64,000 nt of DNA from Otis tarda (taxonomy: Eukaryota; Chordata; Aves; Otidiformes; Otididae): assembly GCA_026413225.1 (NCBI GenBank), contig CM048557.1, forward strand, positions 56,720,987 to 56,784,986, read 5' to 3'. This document shows positions 40,390-50,375 of this stretch, piece by piece (the stretch's first letter is position 1; the number at the start of each line of letters is the position of its first letter). The notes beneath the pieces are model-generated. The model did not search any database. It saw only the letters and a program-made list of their open reading frames with translations, and was not told where the DNA came from. Made by a program: the position numbers and the translations under genes.

Positions 40390-41255
40390 AATCATAAAAT
40401 CATAGAATGGTTAGAGATGGAAGGACCTTCAAAGGTCATCTAGTCCAACCCCCCTGCAAGAAGCAAGGACATCCCCGACTAGATCAGGTTGCTCAGAGCC
40501 CCATCCAACCTGGCCTTGAATGTTTCCAGGGATGGGGCATCAACCACCTCTCTGGGCAACCTGTTCCAGTGCTCTACAACTCCCATTGTAAAAAATTTTT
40601 TCCTAATATCCAATCTAAATCTACCTCCTTCTATTTTAAAACCATTACCCCTTGTCCTATCACAACAGGCCCTAGTGAACAGCCTCTCCCCGTCTTTCTT
40701 GTAGGTCCCCTTGAGGTACTGGAAGACCTCTATAAGGTCTCCCTGGAGCCTCCTCTTCTCCAGGCTGAACAGCCCCAACTCTCTCAGCCTGTCCTCATAA
40801 GAAAGGTGCTCCAGCCCTCTTATCATCTTTGTGGCCCTCTTCTGGACCTTCTCCAACTGGTCCATGTCCTTCTTGTGTTGGGGGCTCCAGAACTGGACGC
40901 AGTACTCCAGGTGGGGTCTCACCGGGGCAGAGTAGAGGGGGAGAATCACCTCCCTCGACCTGCTGGCCACACTCCTCTTGATGCAGCCCAGGATGCAGTT
41001 GGCCTTCTGGGCCGCAAGGGCGCATTACTGGCTCATGTTGAGCTTCTTGTCCACCACCACTCCCAAGTCCTTCTCCTCAGGGCTGCTCTTGATCCTTTCT
41101 CCGCCCAGCCTGTATTTATGCCTGGGATTGCCATGACCCAGGTGCAGGACCTTGAACTTGGCCTGGTTGAACTTCATGAGGTTGGCACGGGCCCACCTCT
41201 CCAGCCTGTCAAGGTCCTTCTGGATGGCATTGCTCCCTTCTAGTGTGCCTTGGAG
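40390..41255 (-). mobile_element. CR1 LINE, 5'-truncated 3' end (about 0.87 kb)
   Basis: Read on the minus strand, this is the 3' end of a CR1 non-LTR retrotransposon. Its 3' terminus is at the left border (ATCATAAAATCATAGAATGG, the reverse complement of the ATTCTATGATTCTA-type CR1 tail). The adjacent AAGGTCATCTAGTCCAACCC is the standard CR1 3' UTR. The rest encodes the C-terminal part of the reverse transcriptase (separate entry). The right border near 41255 is where CR1 similarity ends, so the copy is 5'-truncated, as most CR1 insertions are. It is GC-rich compared with its flanks and keeps a long readable frame, so it is much younger than the fragment at 12.05 kb. Opposite-strand frames, including a 278-codon one at 40407-41243, are shadows of this element. 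Confidence 0.97.
40479..41243 (-). pseudogene. CR1 ORF2 (reverse transcriptase C-terminal region), interrupted
   Basis: The minus-strand frame runs from about 41243 to 40479 and would give about 255 codons. It reads [19 protein letters not shown], then [13 protein letters not shown], then a stop (TAA at 41027-41025). It then continues in the same frame as [20 protein letters not shown], and on to [20 protein letters not shown] and [16 protein letters not shown], and it ends at the natural CR1 stop after LDGALSNLI. The in-frame TAA replaces what I recall as a Gln codon in the family, a single-base change. The catalytic reverse-transcriptase core, the endonuclease and ORF1 are absent because of 5' truncation. 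It is therefore a dead remnant, not a host gene. Confidence 0.9.
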
Positions 41256-41807
41256 CAGCAGTCAGGAATCTGTCACTCCAGAGCCACATGCTGCTCTTTG
41301 GAAGCAAAATCCTTCCAGCCTCTGGCATCAGAGCACTTGGGAAAGAATTGTGGGAAGAGGGCAAGGGGAGAAGAAAAAAATGAAAAAAAAAGGAAAAAAG
41401 AGAAAAAGAATGAGAAAGACAGGAAGAAGTGCTTTCACCATTTTTGGTAGCAATTCATTACATCTTTCCTTTGGTATAATCTTCTATAGAAACTGTGAAG
41501 TTCTTCAGAGTGAAGCTAATAACCAAGTGGAACTGATCACAAATAACATTTTGTTCCTCTGCCTGAAGTGCACATGTTTTCAATTAATTTGATAGCTGTG
41601 ATTGATGCCACCAAAGAAACATGCTCAGAATACTGCCCTTAAAAAGGAAAAAAAAAAAAATCACTTGGCGGCCAAATGCTTTTTCATAGCTTGTTCTTCA
41701 GTCAGAGTCAAGTAAATGGTGCGTTTCATCACTGGTTTCAGCTGTGAATCCATTAAGATCACTCTCAGAAGTTGGGTGAAGAGAATGGAGAAGAAAAAAG
41801 CCAGACT
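41256..41807. other. Non-coding stretch with purine-rich tract
   Basis: Directly upstream (in CR1 sense) of the CR1 copy lies an A/G-rich tract at about 41351-41430, with GAAAAAAATGAAAAAAAAGG-like sequence. A second poly-A run is at about 41647-41660. Both may be decayed retroposon tails or simple sequence. Frames through it (Lys/Glu/Arg-rich) are composition artefacts. Confidence 0.5.
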
Positions 41808-41870
41808 GAGGGAGTGTCAGGACACCTGGATTCCCCTCCGAGCTATTATCGCATTGTAACAGAGAGATCC
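41808..41870 (+). mobile_element. Possible ancient MIR/L3-type fragment
   Basis: GTGTCAGGACACCTGGATTC followed by CCCTCCGAGCT resembles the segment GTCAGGACTCCTGGGTTC...CCCAGCTC found in old amniote SINE/LINE-derived repeats. Only about 60 bases match by eye, so confidence is low. Confidence 0.3.
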
Positions 41871-42914
41871 CAGTCAGGTGCTGTTACAAAAGCCCAGTTC
41901 TTGCCTTTAGTTAGAAGGGTGTATGGCTTTATTCAATGGATTTATGTAGCTTAAAGGAGACTAGAACTGCCCCCTGAGAGGCTGAACTGTGCACAGACCT
42001 TCTTGCTAGTGGCAGCGAGCCAGTCACACTGCACAGAGAGAGGTGTTATTTTCCATATTTGAATCCTGATTCAGTTTCCGGCACTTACTTCATCCAAAGT
42101 TTGGAGGGTGGTCGGGTGCTAATTGTTGGTGCCAGCTGATTTCAAAGAAATTTTAAAAAGTGACTAGACAGACATTTGGCAACAAAGGTCGTTGACTTTC
42201 AGCTGCCTTAAAGAATGATGCATCTGCTTTGTTTGACTGCCAATAGATAAGGTGCATATGAAATTGTCCTTGTAAATTAGCAAGATAAAAGTGATTCTTG
42301 TCTCCTTGGATTGATCCTTTTTCCAGTGTTTTAATCATGTTGAAGGCACAGCCCTATTTTGGAGTCGATGGGGAACCATCCTGCCCGGGGGAAAGCCCCA
42401 GGAAGAATTCCTACACCTTCCTTCCTGGGCGAGAGTCCAGGCTGCTCTCCTCTGTCTGCCTCCTGCAGTTTGTCCGGGGATTATCCAATAGTCCAAAGAC
42501 AGACAGGTGAAGTGGCCTCTGTATGACTGGAAATGCAGGTACTGAATCTTGATTCTGGTCTGTAGCCACTTTTTATCATCATCTTCCCTGCTAAGGCCAC
42601 CCTCTGCCCCACATCCCAGCAAGATGTCAGGACACATTCCAGTTGTAAGATAGGTGAAAGTGTTACTTGTACAACAAATGTAAGGACTGGGAAGAGAAAA
42701 TACAGTTCCTAGTTACTGAACGCTGTCAGGAAAGGGAGCATTGCAAGGCACATTCTAAAGTGGAGAGGGATCTATATACAGCACACAAGGCCAAATTTAT
42801 CTGAAGATTGTCCTTAATTTGCCAATCCTTTTTGGCACACTTCGTTCTAGCTAAGATTACCATAACTCCCAGTTAAAAAATTATTTGCAATTGAAATATG
42901 ATAAAATAGCTTGT
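41871..42914. other. Non-coding stretch
   Basis: No gene is supported. A GC-richer part at about 42350-42620 carries short frames on both strands, but none has a recognisable domain or splice context. Confidence 0.5.
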
Positions 42915-43480
42915 TAATGCCAGGGAGAGCGGTCTGCTAATGTTATTTATTTCAAGTCTGAAGTTTCTCATGAAAGAAAGAAAGAGAGAAAGAAGAAGGA
43001 AGAAGGAGAGGAGGCTTTTTCTTTTTTTTTATGTGTTTGCCTTCACGGCTTTGGAGTGCTCACTAATTCCATCTGTCCACAACAGAGCCATCGGAACGGC
43101 GAGAAAAAGCATTTCCATATGTGCAAATTAGCATCCAGCCTCTCTTAATCTGTGCAGTGCTCCTCTGAAGTAGATGGCGCGGATGGCTGCCAAACCCACT
43201 AATGGCATTCAAATAAAGGACTTTATTGGCTTTAACTGCCACTTTTTCTTTTTTTTTTTTTTTAAGATAGAGAATGTGTTCCCCCTCTTATTTTATTTTT
43301 GTTCTGATATTGTCACTTTGTACTTTTACCATTAAGCAAAAAGAAGGCTCTGTGCTGCTCTTTAATGGGATCAGTTTTCTCCTACAGATGCATTCTTTTA
43401 CTTTCTAATGAAATCTCACCATTAGTTATTACATTACAATCAACACCTAAAGCATATCATTCCCATTCTCCGCCAGCTTG
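42915..43480. promoter_or_regulatory. Candidate conserved non-coding developmental enhancer
   Basis: This stretch combines retained CpGs in an AT-rich setting (ATCGGAACGGCGAG near 43090, ATGGCGCGGATGG near 43175) with a dense set of developmental-factor motifs. These include CATATG (E-box) at 43116-43121, ATTAGCAT at 43127-43134 and an inverted pair AATAAAG-GA-CTTTATT at 43212-43227, which resembles two HOX/CDX sites. CACTAATGG, CTCACCATTAGTTATTAC and other TAAT cores follow. The block also holds a purine tract (GAAAGAAAGAAAGAGAG at about 42973) and two T runs (43021 and 43250). The pattern is what I expect of deeply conserved vertebrate non-coding elements, but this is inference without alignment. 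No exon is apparent. Confidence 0.35.
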
Positions 43481-45360
43481 TCTTTCCCAAGGAAGTTCTT
43501 CCTCTTTTCTCTGCTTTTCAACAGCAGAAACAGGGTTGAGATGAGAGATATCTTGCTTGGGATCGTGCCTGTACTGTGAGTGCATAGTAAAAAGAATCTT
43601 TTTGTTTGTTTGCTTGTTTGCTTGCTCCTCAAATTGTTTTTCAAGATCTGGCACATTCACAGCTGCAGCTGAGGACACATGGAGGTGGCAGCAGTATCCT
43701 ACTCAGGGTCGCTGTCCTGATGGGTGGCTCTGCACCTGGCAAGGGCTTCTATTTGCAGTGTTTTGAATTTTGAACTGCTTGATTATTTTAATGGAAAACA
43801 AAGGAAATTATTTAATCCTAAGAAAAATGTAGCCCTTGTAGCAAAAGTATCCCTCCCATTAAACTAAATGAATCTTTATTTTCGCCTATCAATATTTCTC
43901 CTACTTCTGGAAAGGGTTAGGTAACCACACCTGTGGCCTTGTGACTTCAGATCTTGCTGAAAACACTGTGGTTGCTAATCCTGACTTGACTAGTGGTGCC
44001 AGCAATAAAACCACAGTCTCTAGTGTGTAGCAGACTCCATATGTTAGCCCCCTAGTCTGCTAAGTCACCACGCCAGCCTAAATTTGAAACATTTCTAAAG
44101 TGTTATACAATGTTGTAATAATGTTTTTACAAAACAAAGGCTGAGTTACTGGAAGCCATATTCATCCAATCAGCATCTTATTGAAAGAGGAATCTTGATG
44201 GTAGCAGTGGTGACACAAGCCATAAAAAAAATAATTTTAAAAATTGCACTAGAGTCTTTAAAAGGGGAGCACTGACTTATTAGGGAGTGGAAATTAGAAG
44301 AACTGCTGCAGGAAAAAGAAATAAAGGCTCAGTTGCATGTTATCTCACTTTCCTGAGGAAGAGTGCACCCAAAAATATCTCAAGATGAGAACACAGTTGA
44401 CTTAATTAAGAAGTTCTTAATTGCTGAAATGCTGCTTATACATACAAGACTGGACACTGATAATTACATAACGTCTGCCTGAACAGAAAACCTTCTACAT
44501 AAGAGGAACTATCACAAAATGCTATCATTGCTGCTTATTGCAGAATTTTTCCCATGTAGGGAAAAAAAAAGCAAAAGAGAACAAACTTATTACAGATTGA
44601 CTCTGCATCACAAACTTAGGCCTACGTCATGAAGGACAATCAGAGGGGATAGTTCTAACTTGTTTTTAGGTTTCCTGTAAGATTCCAGTCCTAAAAATAC
44701 TTAAGCAAGTATTGGTACCTGGATAGTGTGGTTCTCCTTTGTGAGGCTATGTACTTACATGTGAAGATGGTGGAAAACCAACAACTCATTTATTACATAA
44801 ATCTATATCCATCATATTATTTTTTTAATTTTTATATATCTTTGGAGTACAAAAAGCTTAGACTTACAATGCCAGCCATGAGATGGAAAGATCACCACAC
44901 TAAGTATCAAGAAGCTAAGTAGAGATTGCACATAATAAAAAACAGTTTTATATAAATTTTATATTTCATGCAAATAGCTTTATTAATAAAATAAAGAAAA
45001 TGTTGATGATGTTTTGGCTGTTTTTCTCACTGTTTTATTCAAAGAATAGGTATTATGTTCAGCATTCATAGTCCTCATTTACAGAAATTATTTTTCCAGA
45101 GGCTTTCCCAAATACTTCTAGAATATATTTATCAATATTTATTTTCCAGAAATATTTGCACCAGAAATTTGATTTTTATAACTGGCTTGTACAAGAAATT
45201 GAATTATTTAAAAGAGTCGGGCATTATACAGAGTTTGACTAGAACGCAGTTCTTGATTTAAAGGGATTACAGTCTTAGCTGTCAAGACAGACAAAGAGCT
45301 AACAAGCATTGTGTAAGCTATGCTTCAGTAATCAGGACAAAGAAACAATTCTTTGTGATT
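43481..45360. other. AT-rich non-coding stretch
   Basis: No supported gene or clear transposon. A TTTGTTTGCTTG-type simple stretch lies at about 43599-43625. The overlapping short frames at 43447-43766 on both strands have no domain features. Confidence 0.5.
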
Positions 45361-45382
45361 TCAGTAGTGATTTCACTACTGA
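45361..45382. repeat. Perfect short inverted repeat
   Basis: TCAGTAGTGA, a two-base spacer TT, and TCACTACTGA form a perfect 10-bp-arm inverted repeat. It could form a cruciform or bind a dimeric factor, but an isolated palindrome of this size may be chance. Confidence 0.7.
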
Positions 45383-45913
45383 GCAATCGAGCACACAATT
45401 GTGATACCGAAGAACACTTAAAGTAAATGATGCTTAAATGCAGGGGGGGAAATTATCAAATTATCTTTCTTGCTATGAATCACTCATTAATCTCTATTTG
45501 CATTTCTTGTGGAAAAGAACCTTAACTACCTGATCTTCATGTGCAAATAATAACAATTATTAATAGTGAAAGTAGTGCAATTATTAAATAATGCAACAAT
45601 ATCAATCATTACTCCTATTAATAACACATTATAATAAGCCTCTTAGAACTATGCATTGTCCCAGGCTGCAATATTCAAACACAGATCTGAAACGTTCTGC
45701 TTGGATTTGGAGTTGGGGTTCATACCACATCAGTCACTGAGTCACAGTTCAAAATACATACTATTCGGCATTTTGGACTTTAACCCTCCATCTACACTTA
45801 TTTTTCCTCTGGTCCATAACTAGCTCTTAAATCAAAGATGAGAAACTCTGTCCAGAAAGCATGGACACTCATACTCTCTCCTTTACAACCAGTGTAACAA
45901 CGAGTAATATAAG
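45383..45913. other. AT-rich non-coding stretch
   Basis: Very AT-rich sequence with ATTATT/AATAAT clusters at about 45547-45635. No gene or recognisable repeat is seen. Confidence 0.5.
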
Positions 45914-46008
45914 TGTTATGATCCTCATTTTACACCTGAGGAGATGAAAGCTGAGAGAACAAACAACAAAAAAGTCAGTGAGAAAGCCAGGACAGAGTCT
46001 CAGATCCC
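45914..46008 (-). mobile_element. Ancient MIR/L2/L3-type fragment
   Basis: GTTATGATCCTCATTTTACA then CCTGAGGAGATGAAAGCTGA and later AGCCAGGACAGAGTCTCAGA follow, with gaps, the complement of the MIR/L2-type core (CCATTTTACAGATGAGGAAACTGAGG...GGCAGAGCTGGGATTC). The copy is strongly diverged, as expected for a repeat that pre-dates the amniote radiation. Confidence 0.55.
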
Positions 46009-46870
46009 TTTACTTCTTTCCCTACTTGTTTTCCTTTCATAAGTTTAGCTGACAATATAAGCCAGTATGAAATTTTATCTTCATAACAATTACAAGAAAA
46101 ATACTTTTTTTCCAGGAAAAAAAAGATCATTCATCATGGCAACAAGATATTAATTCAGACATATGTAATCATATATGCTTTATAGACTATCTTTCTGAAG
46201 GATCACAAGATGGAGTATAAATTTGGTGTAGTTACGTTATGACATTAACTTGTTGTCTGAGTACTTTCTAAAAGCAAGATCTAAGCAGGTTTTGAGAAAA
46301 TAGAAGACCATAAAACAATTAGAAAAAGTACTTAATTGAAACTGCTTCAAAATATTTTGAAAATTCAGTCTGATCTTCTGTAAAATCAGTTTAATTTATC
46401 ATTTAATTTGATTGTTATGTAGTTGTGTTTGATAATCTGTCAAGAGTTAGGGCAGGAGTCAATGAAGGGCAGGAGAAGAGCAGTAAGCAGTAGTGTATGA
46501 CTTCTACTTTTACACGACTAAACACACTTTCCTATGGTGCCTTTTCTGCTTTACAAAAACATCCTCTCTTCTGACATAACACTCACAAAGACTGATGCAG
46601 AGACATTTTGTACAGAACACAAGTCATACGTAAAAAACAATTTAATAACTTCACCTGTGCATGGGTAAGAAGACAAGAGGCTTTTCCCATTTGAAATGAA
46701 ACTTAATTGTCATAACTTTGGCTTTTCTCCTAAATGAAGCTGATATATATTTTGTCAGTGCTGGTGTTCCTGCAGTGTGCACATCCAAACACATGCACAT
46801 TGACACATGCAGACGCTCATCCAGAGATGAACAATGGCAGCAAGAAAATAAAAAAAACCCAAAAAATAAG
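46009..46870. other. AT-rich non-coding stretch
   Basis: No gene or recognisable repeat. It includes a short ACACATGCACATTGACACATGC-like CA-rich segment near 46780-46810. Confidence 0.5.
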
Positions 46871-46948
46871 TCGCAACTCTTATTTTAAATCCAAGTCTCT
46901 TTGACTCCAGTGGAGCTGGGCTAATTTACACCAGCTGAGAATCTGCTC
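46871..46948. mobile_element. Palindromic MITE-like ancient repeat, copy 2 (partial)
   Basis: GACTCCAGTGGAGCTGGGCT followed by AATTTACACCAGCTGAGAATCTGC matches, with substitutions, the right half of the palindromic element at 1786-1897. A decayed left half (TTTTAAATCC) precedes it. The central CTCCAGTGGAG is itself a near-palindrome, as expected at the symmetry centre of the element. Confidence 0.5.
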
Positions 46949-47120
46949 TTGTATTTATTTTAGAAAAGATGTAATTTTGTCCTAACAAGCAGTTTGCAAG
47001 GCCTACTTGATTGATTTAGTTGACTCTGGCTTTATTACAGCTTAATGTGTTCACATCATTATTGTTAAAGCTTTTTTCAGCACTTCTATTATTACTGCCT
47101 AGTTTTTGGCATTTAGAAGT

Positions 47121-47218
47121 TTATAATAATAATAACATTATTTTGTACTTTTATAGTATCTTTCTTCTGAGGAACTTGAAGAGCTTTGCAAACAATAATT
47201 ACTCCTTACAGCCCCTCG
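47121..47218 (-). mobile_element. Ancient L3/MIR-type fragment
   Basis: The run TTATAATAATAATAACATTA leads into TTTTATAGTATCTTTCTTCTGAGG-type sequence, then AGAGCTTTGCAAACAATAAT. This order (ATT-repeat end, TATAG, CTTTC, GAGGA, GCTTTGCAAAC) follows the complement of an old amniote LINE/SINE 3' end. The call is by eye and diverged. Confidence 0.5.
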
Positions 47219-47255
47219 GTATAGCACATTATATTGTAACACATTTTACTAGCAG

Positions 47256-47312
47256 TTCAGATTCTGATCTCAGTTCACATCAGTGCACATGCAAACATTC
47301 TACCCTACAAAT
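47256..47312. mobile_element. Palindromic MITE-like ancient repeat, copy 3 (half)
   Basis: CAGATTCTGATCTCAGTTCA followed by CATCAGTGCACATGC is the left-arm half of the palindromic family (CAGATTCTGATCTCAGTTACACCAGTGTAAAT type). The right half is missing or unrecognisable. It lies directly beside the L3/MIR-type fragment at 47121-47218. Confidence 0.45.
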
Positions 47313-49839
47313 GTGGTTTGGATTCCTTCTGAAATAAAAACAAAAGCAAAATGCCCTTTACAAGGGCTGTTGCTGTCCCAGAAAAAAACTTTACAGTCCT
47401 GATTCCTTCTCTCCAGTACTAATTTTTAAAACACTGGGTTTGCTCCAGCACCCGCTCTCATCTGTGCTCACTGTAGCAGCGAAGGCATGGGGAAGCCGGG
47501 TTAAACAGATGATGAGACATTCCCTTCTATAAGGAAAATTTCTCCTGGCTCTACAAAATAATCTCTTTTAATTTCTACTGGGGTCTGTAAAAAAAAAAAA
47601 AAGGATGCTGTTGAACAATCTGGAGCAAAATGCTTGTTATTTTTAGCAGAACTAAGAGAGATTCTGAAGCTACTTTCTTTTACACTAGTGAACAACCAAG
47701 TCCTATATTTGGTATTTGGGACTAAGGACTAGACAGCCAAACATGCTCCACTTTGAAGCTCAGTCACACATGGAAATTAGACTCCCTCTAGTACTACATG
47801 AACTGAGAAAACTTTAGATTGGGGCTAAATCTTTGCCATTCTCCATTTCTGAGAAATATCTAATATTTCACTAGACTAAAGCAAAATAAAAAGAAAGTTT
47901 TAAAAAAGTGTATACAAAAAGTGCTTATCACTAAGATTTTTTTCATTGATTGATGTAAACTACCACGACAACATAACAAATACAAAAAAAAAATGAGACA
48001 AAAAAAAAGCTCTAAATTCAACTATTCAGAATGAGAAATATGAAGAAATTGATTTATTTGAGTTACACTGTGAAAATAAACTAGTTAAGGAATATTTCAT
48101 TTTCAACTTGAAAATTTTATTTTAAAAATACCGACATATAATATATTATTTCATTTTGAAATATTTTTTAAAGTTTATTTAAATCTAACAAATGCCAAGA
48201 AAACTCTTGTTCTTATGAATAGTTCAAGTCCATTGGAAAGTGCATCCTTCTAGAAAAAGAAAAAATAATAATAAAAAAAATCTTTCTGTTCTAATTAGCT
48301 TGTGATCTTATCACTTTCAGCATTATGAGAAATATATGCACAACTGAAGATGAATTTTCTACTGTTTCACTACCTTATAATAAAAGTATATACAGAAGAG
48401 AAAAAGATTTGTTAGACCACCCATTTGAGCACAATCTGACCTTATTTGAAGGTCAGCCTTATTTGAACTGCATTAGTCGCTGTGGACTCCTCTACTATTA
48501 AAATCGGTATCAGACAAGAACTTCAAGTGCATCAACACCTTTCAATGATAAGCAAAAAATAAAAAATATGCAAATACTCTCGTGCCCTTTTTGCAGCAAT
48601 TTGACAGCAGACAATAATTCAATTAACTGTCCTACCATCCCTACTGCCACTGGAAAGAAAACATCTTTGTCAGGCTGGTAAAAAAAAATTGAGGTTTCAT
48701 GGAGTAAAAGCCACAGATTAAACATAAGAGAAAGCCTCAGCCTCAGTGCTGAAACCAATGGCTGTTCTGTCTTTTATTGCAAGAGCTTCTGAATCAGCCA
48801 TCTTAATACACAGAGCAAAATGCTGGTTCTCAAGGAAGTGAGTGGAAATTTTTCTTTACCTTCCACAAAGTTGGATTTTTGGATTTTGGCTTCATCCTAG
48901 AGAGAAGGATGAGGATGGTTCTACAGAATTTTGAAAATACCTCTCATCAATCAATATATGAGAAATTAATAAATACCATGATCTAGATATTGGACGTTAC
49001 AAGGTCATGCTCAGATCTGGGAAACTGAAACAGCCAATTGACTTGAATCAGTGGAGAAGATTTGCCTGAAAACTGATGACATACAGCCCTGTGAGTACTG
49101 TTGATTACCTGTAATTATAATTGCTTACAGTTTACTTAAAATTATCTCCTCTGGATTTGGCCCACAAAAAAACTCTGAAATATGCATTAAAAAGAAGATT
49201 TCGTGAACTATAACTTTTTTTGGACTTAAACTTAACAGACAACTATGTAAAAAAAAAAAAGGACAAATGAAAAATCTGCAAAACACCAAAAATTGCAGAG
49301 CAAATCTTTTGGATTCATCTATTTCTTAGTCCAAACTTTGATTTAAGTAGTAATGTTATGATAGTCTCGAAGAAAAATAACATAATTGAGGCTTCAAATT
49401 GTTTGTATTTACACACTGAAAGATGGTTGCAGTAGATGCAATTCAGAAAAAACACAGAGCAATCTTAACTCTATCACTTCTGACTGGAGTGCAAAACTCA
49501 AATCAATTACTTATAAACATTTGTGATAAGATTAATTTAATTTTTTTCTTAAAAAAGAGGGTAAATTAAAAGAATCAGCTTATTCCTTCCTACTCTAGTG
49601 ACAAGATTAAAAATTAAATTTATACATATTTCATTTCAACATAATAAAGCCTTTTTGCAAAAAGAAAAAAAATACCATAGTTCATCTAATTAAATCAAAG
49701 AAAATTGCCTGCAGCAATGCTACAGTATTACAATTAGATGTCTGCCAAACCCAGCCGTTTGAATTCCTAAACACCACTCCAGTCTTAAATACAAAACATG
49801 GTTTTCATCATTTGTGTGATATCACTGAAATATTTGGGG
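47313..49839. other. AT-rich non-coding stretch
   Basis: No supported gene. It holds many A runs (about 47589, 47988, 48000, 48270, 48681 and 49251) and the small everted AGGTCA pair described among the findings (48437-48455). The frame at 48510-48758 (-) has no recognised domain. Confidence 0.5.
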
Positions 49840-49905
49840 TTTTTTTTGTCGTCGCTATTACGTCAGCCTGGAATGCCTTGCCAGCTCATTATGTATTTTC
49901 TTCTG
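49840..49905. promoter_or_regulatory. Possible CREB/ATF-type site in a CpG-retaining patch
   Basis: TTACGTCA at 49858-49865 is one base from the full CRE palindrome TGACGTCA and matches a common ATF/CREB variant (reverse complement TGACGTAA). It is preceded by GTCGTCGC, so three CpGs lie within about 13 bases in an otherwise CpG-poor region. A GGAATG core (TEAD-like) follows. The function is inferred only. Confidence 0.25.
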
Positions 49906-50280
49906 TCTTACAGAAATGTTGGGGGAGGTAAGTAGAAAATAGTTTTGCTTTGTTCTCTGTAAGTCTGCACATGAATTTTGGTATATAATGTTATAGAAAT
50001 GAAATAACATACTTCTAAAAAATTCCCTGCATTAAAAATTCAAATTTTGTGTAATTAGTGTAATTCATGTAACGCTTAAATAGTCTTTGGAACTAGATAT
50101 TAAAAGAATAAAAACCCAAGACACAACCACTACAAGTAGTTGAAGACGATTTCCAAAAACTGAGGCTGTCCGCATTTACTATTCTTACACAGTCTGATTA
50201 GTAAATCTAATTTAGTGTATATGTCAGTACATCCAGATCCCAAAGACCTGCACTAAATGCTCAGCTCACCCCCGGACTTT
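49906..50280. other. AT-rich non-coding stretch
   Basis: No gene or recognisable repeat. The last about 60 bases may belong to the 5' part of the MIR-type element that becomes recognisable at 50281. Confidence 0.5.
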
Positions 50281-50375
50281 CTCTGTGACTTTGTGCAAGT
50301 CCTGGTTTTCCCCATGTCTGTAAAATGGGAGAATAATACTTCCTACCTGACAGGGGTGTTGTCAGACTAAAATCC
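50281..50375 (+). mobile_element. MIR-type SINE/L3-tail fragment
   Basis: CTCTGTGACTTTGTGCAAGT, then a TTTTCCCCATGTCTGTAAAATG-like core, then GGAGAATAATACTTCCTACC and GACAGGGGTGTTGTCAGACT follow the order of the MIR core and 3' region (TGTGACCTTGGGCAAGT...TTTCCTCATCTGTAAAATGGGG...CCTACCTCATAGGGTTGTTGTGAGG). It is the clearest of the ancient SINE-like remnants in this window. Confidence 0.75.

Noticed and set aside
40407-41243. A 278-codon plus-strand open frame
   Set aside because: It lies opposite the CR1 reverse-transcriptase tail; the minus strand carries the recognisable CR1 protein, so this frame is a shadow.
41351-41430. Lys/Glu/Arg-rich peptide in a purine tract
   Set aside because: It is a composition artefact of A/G-rich simple sequence beside the CR1 copy.
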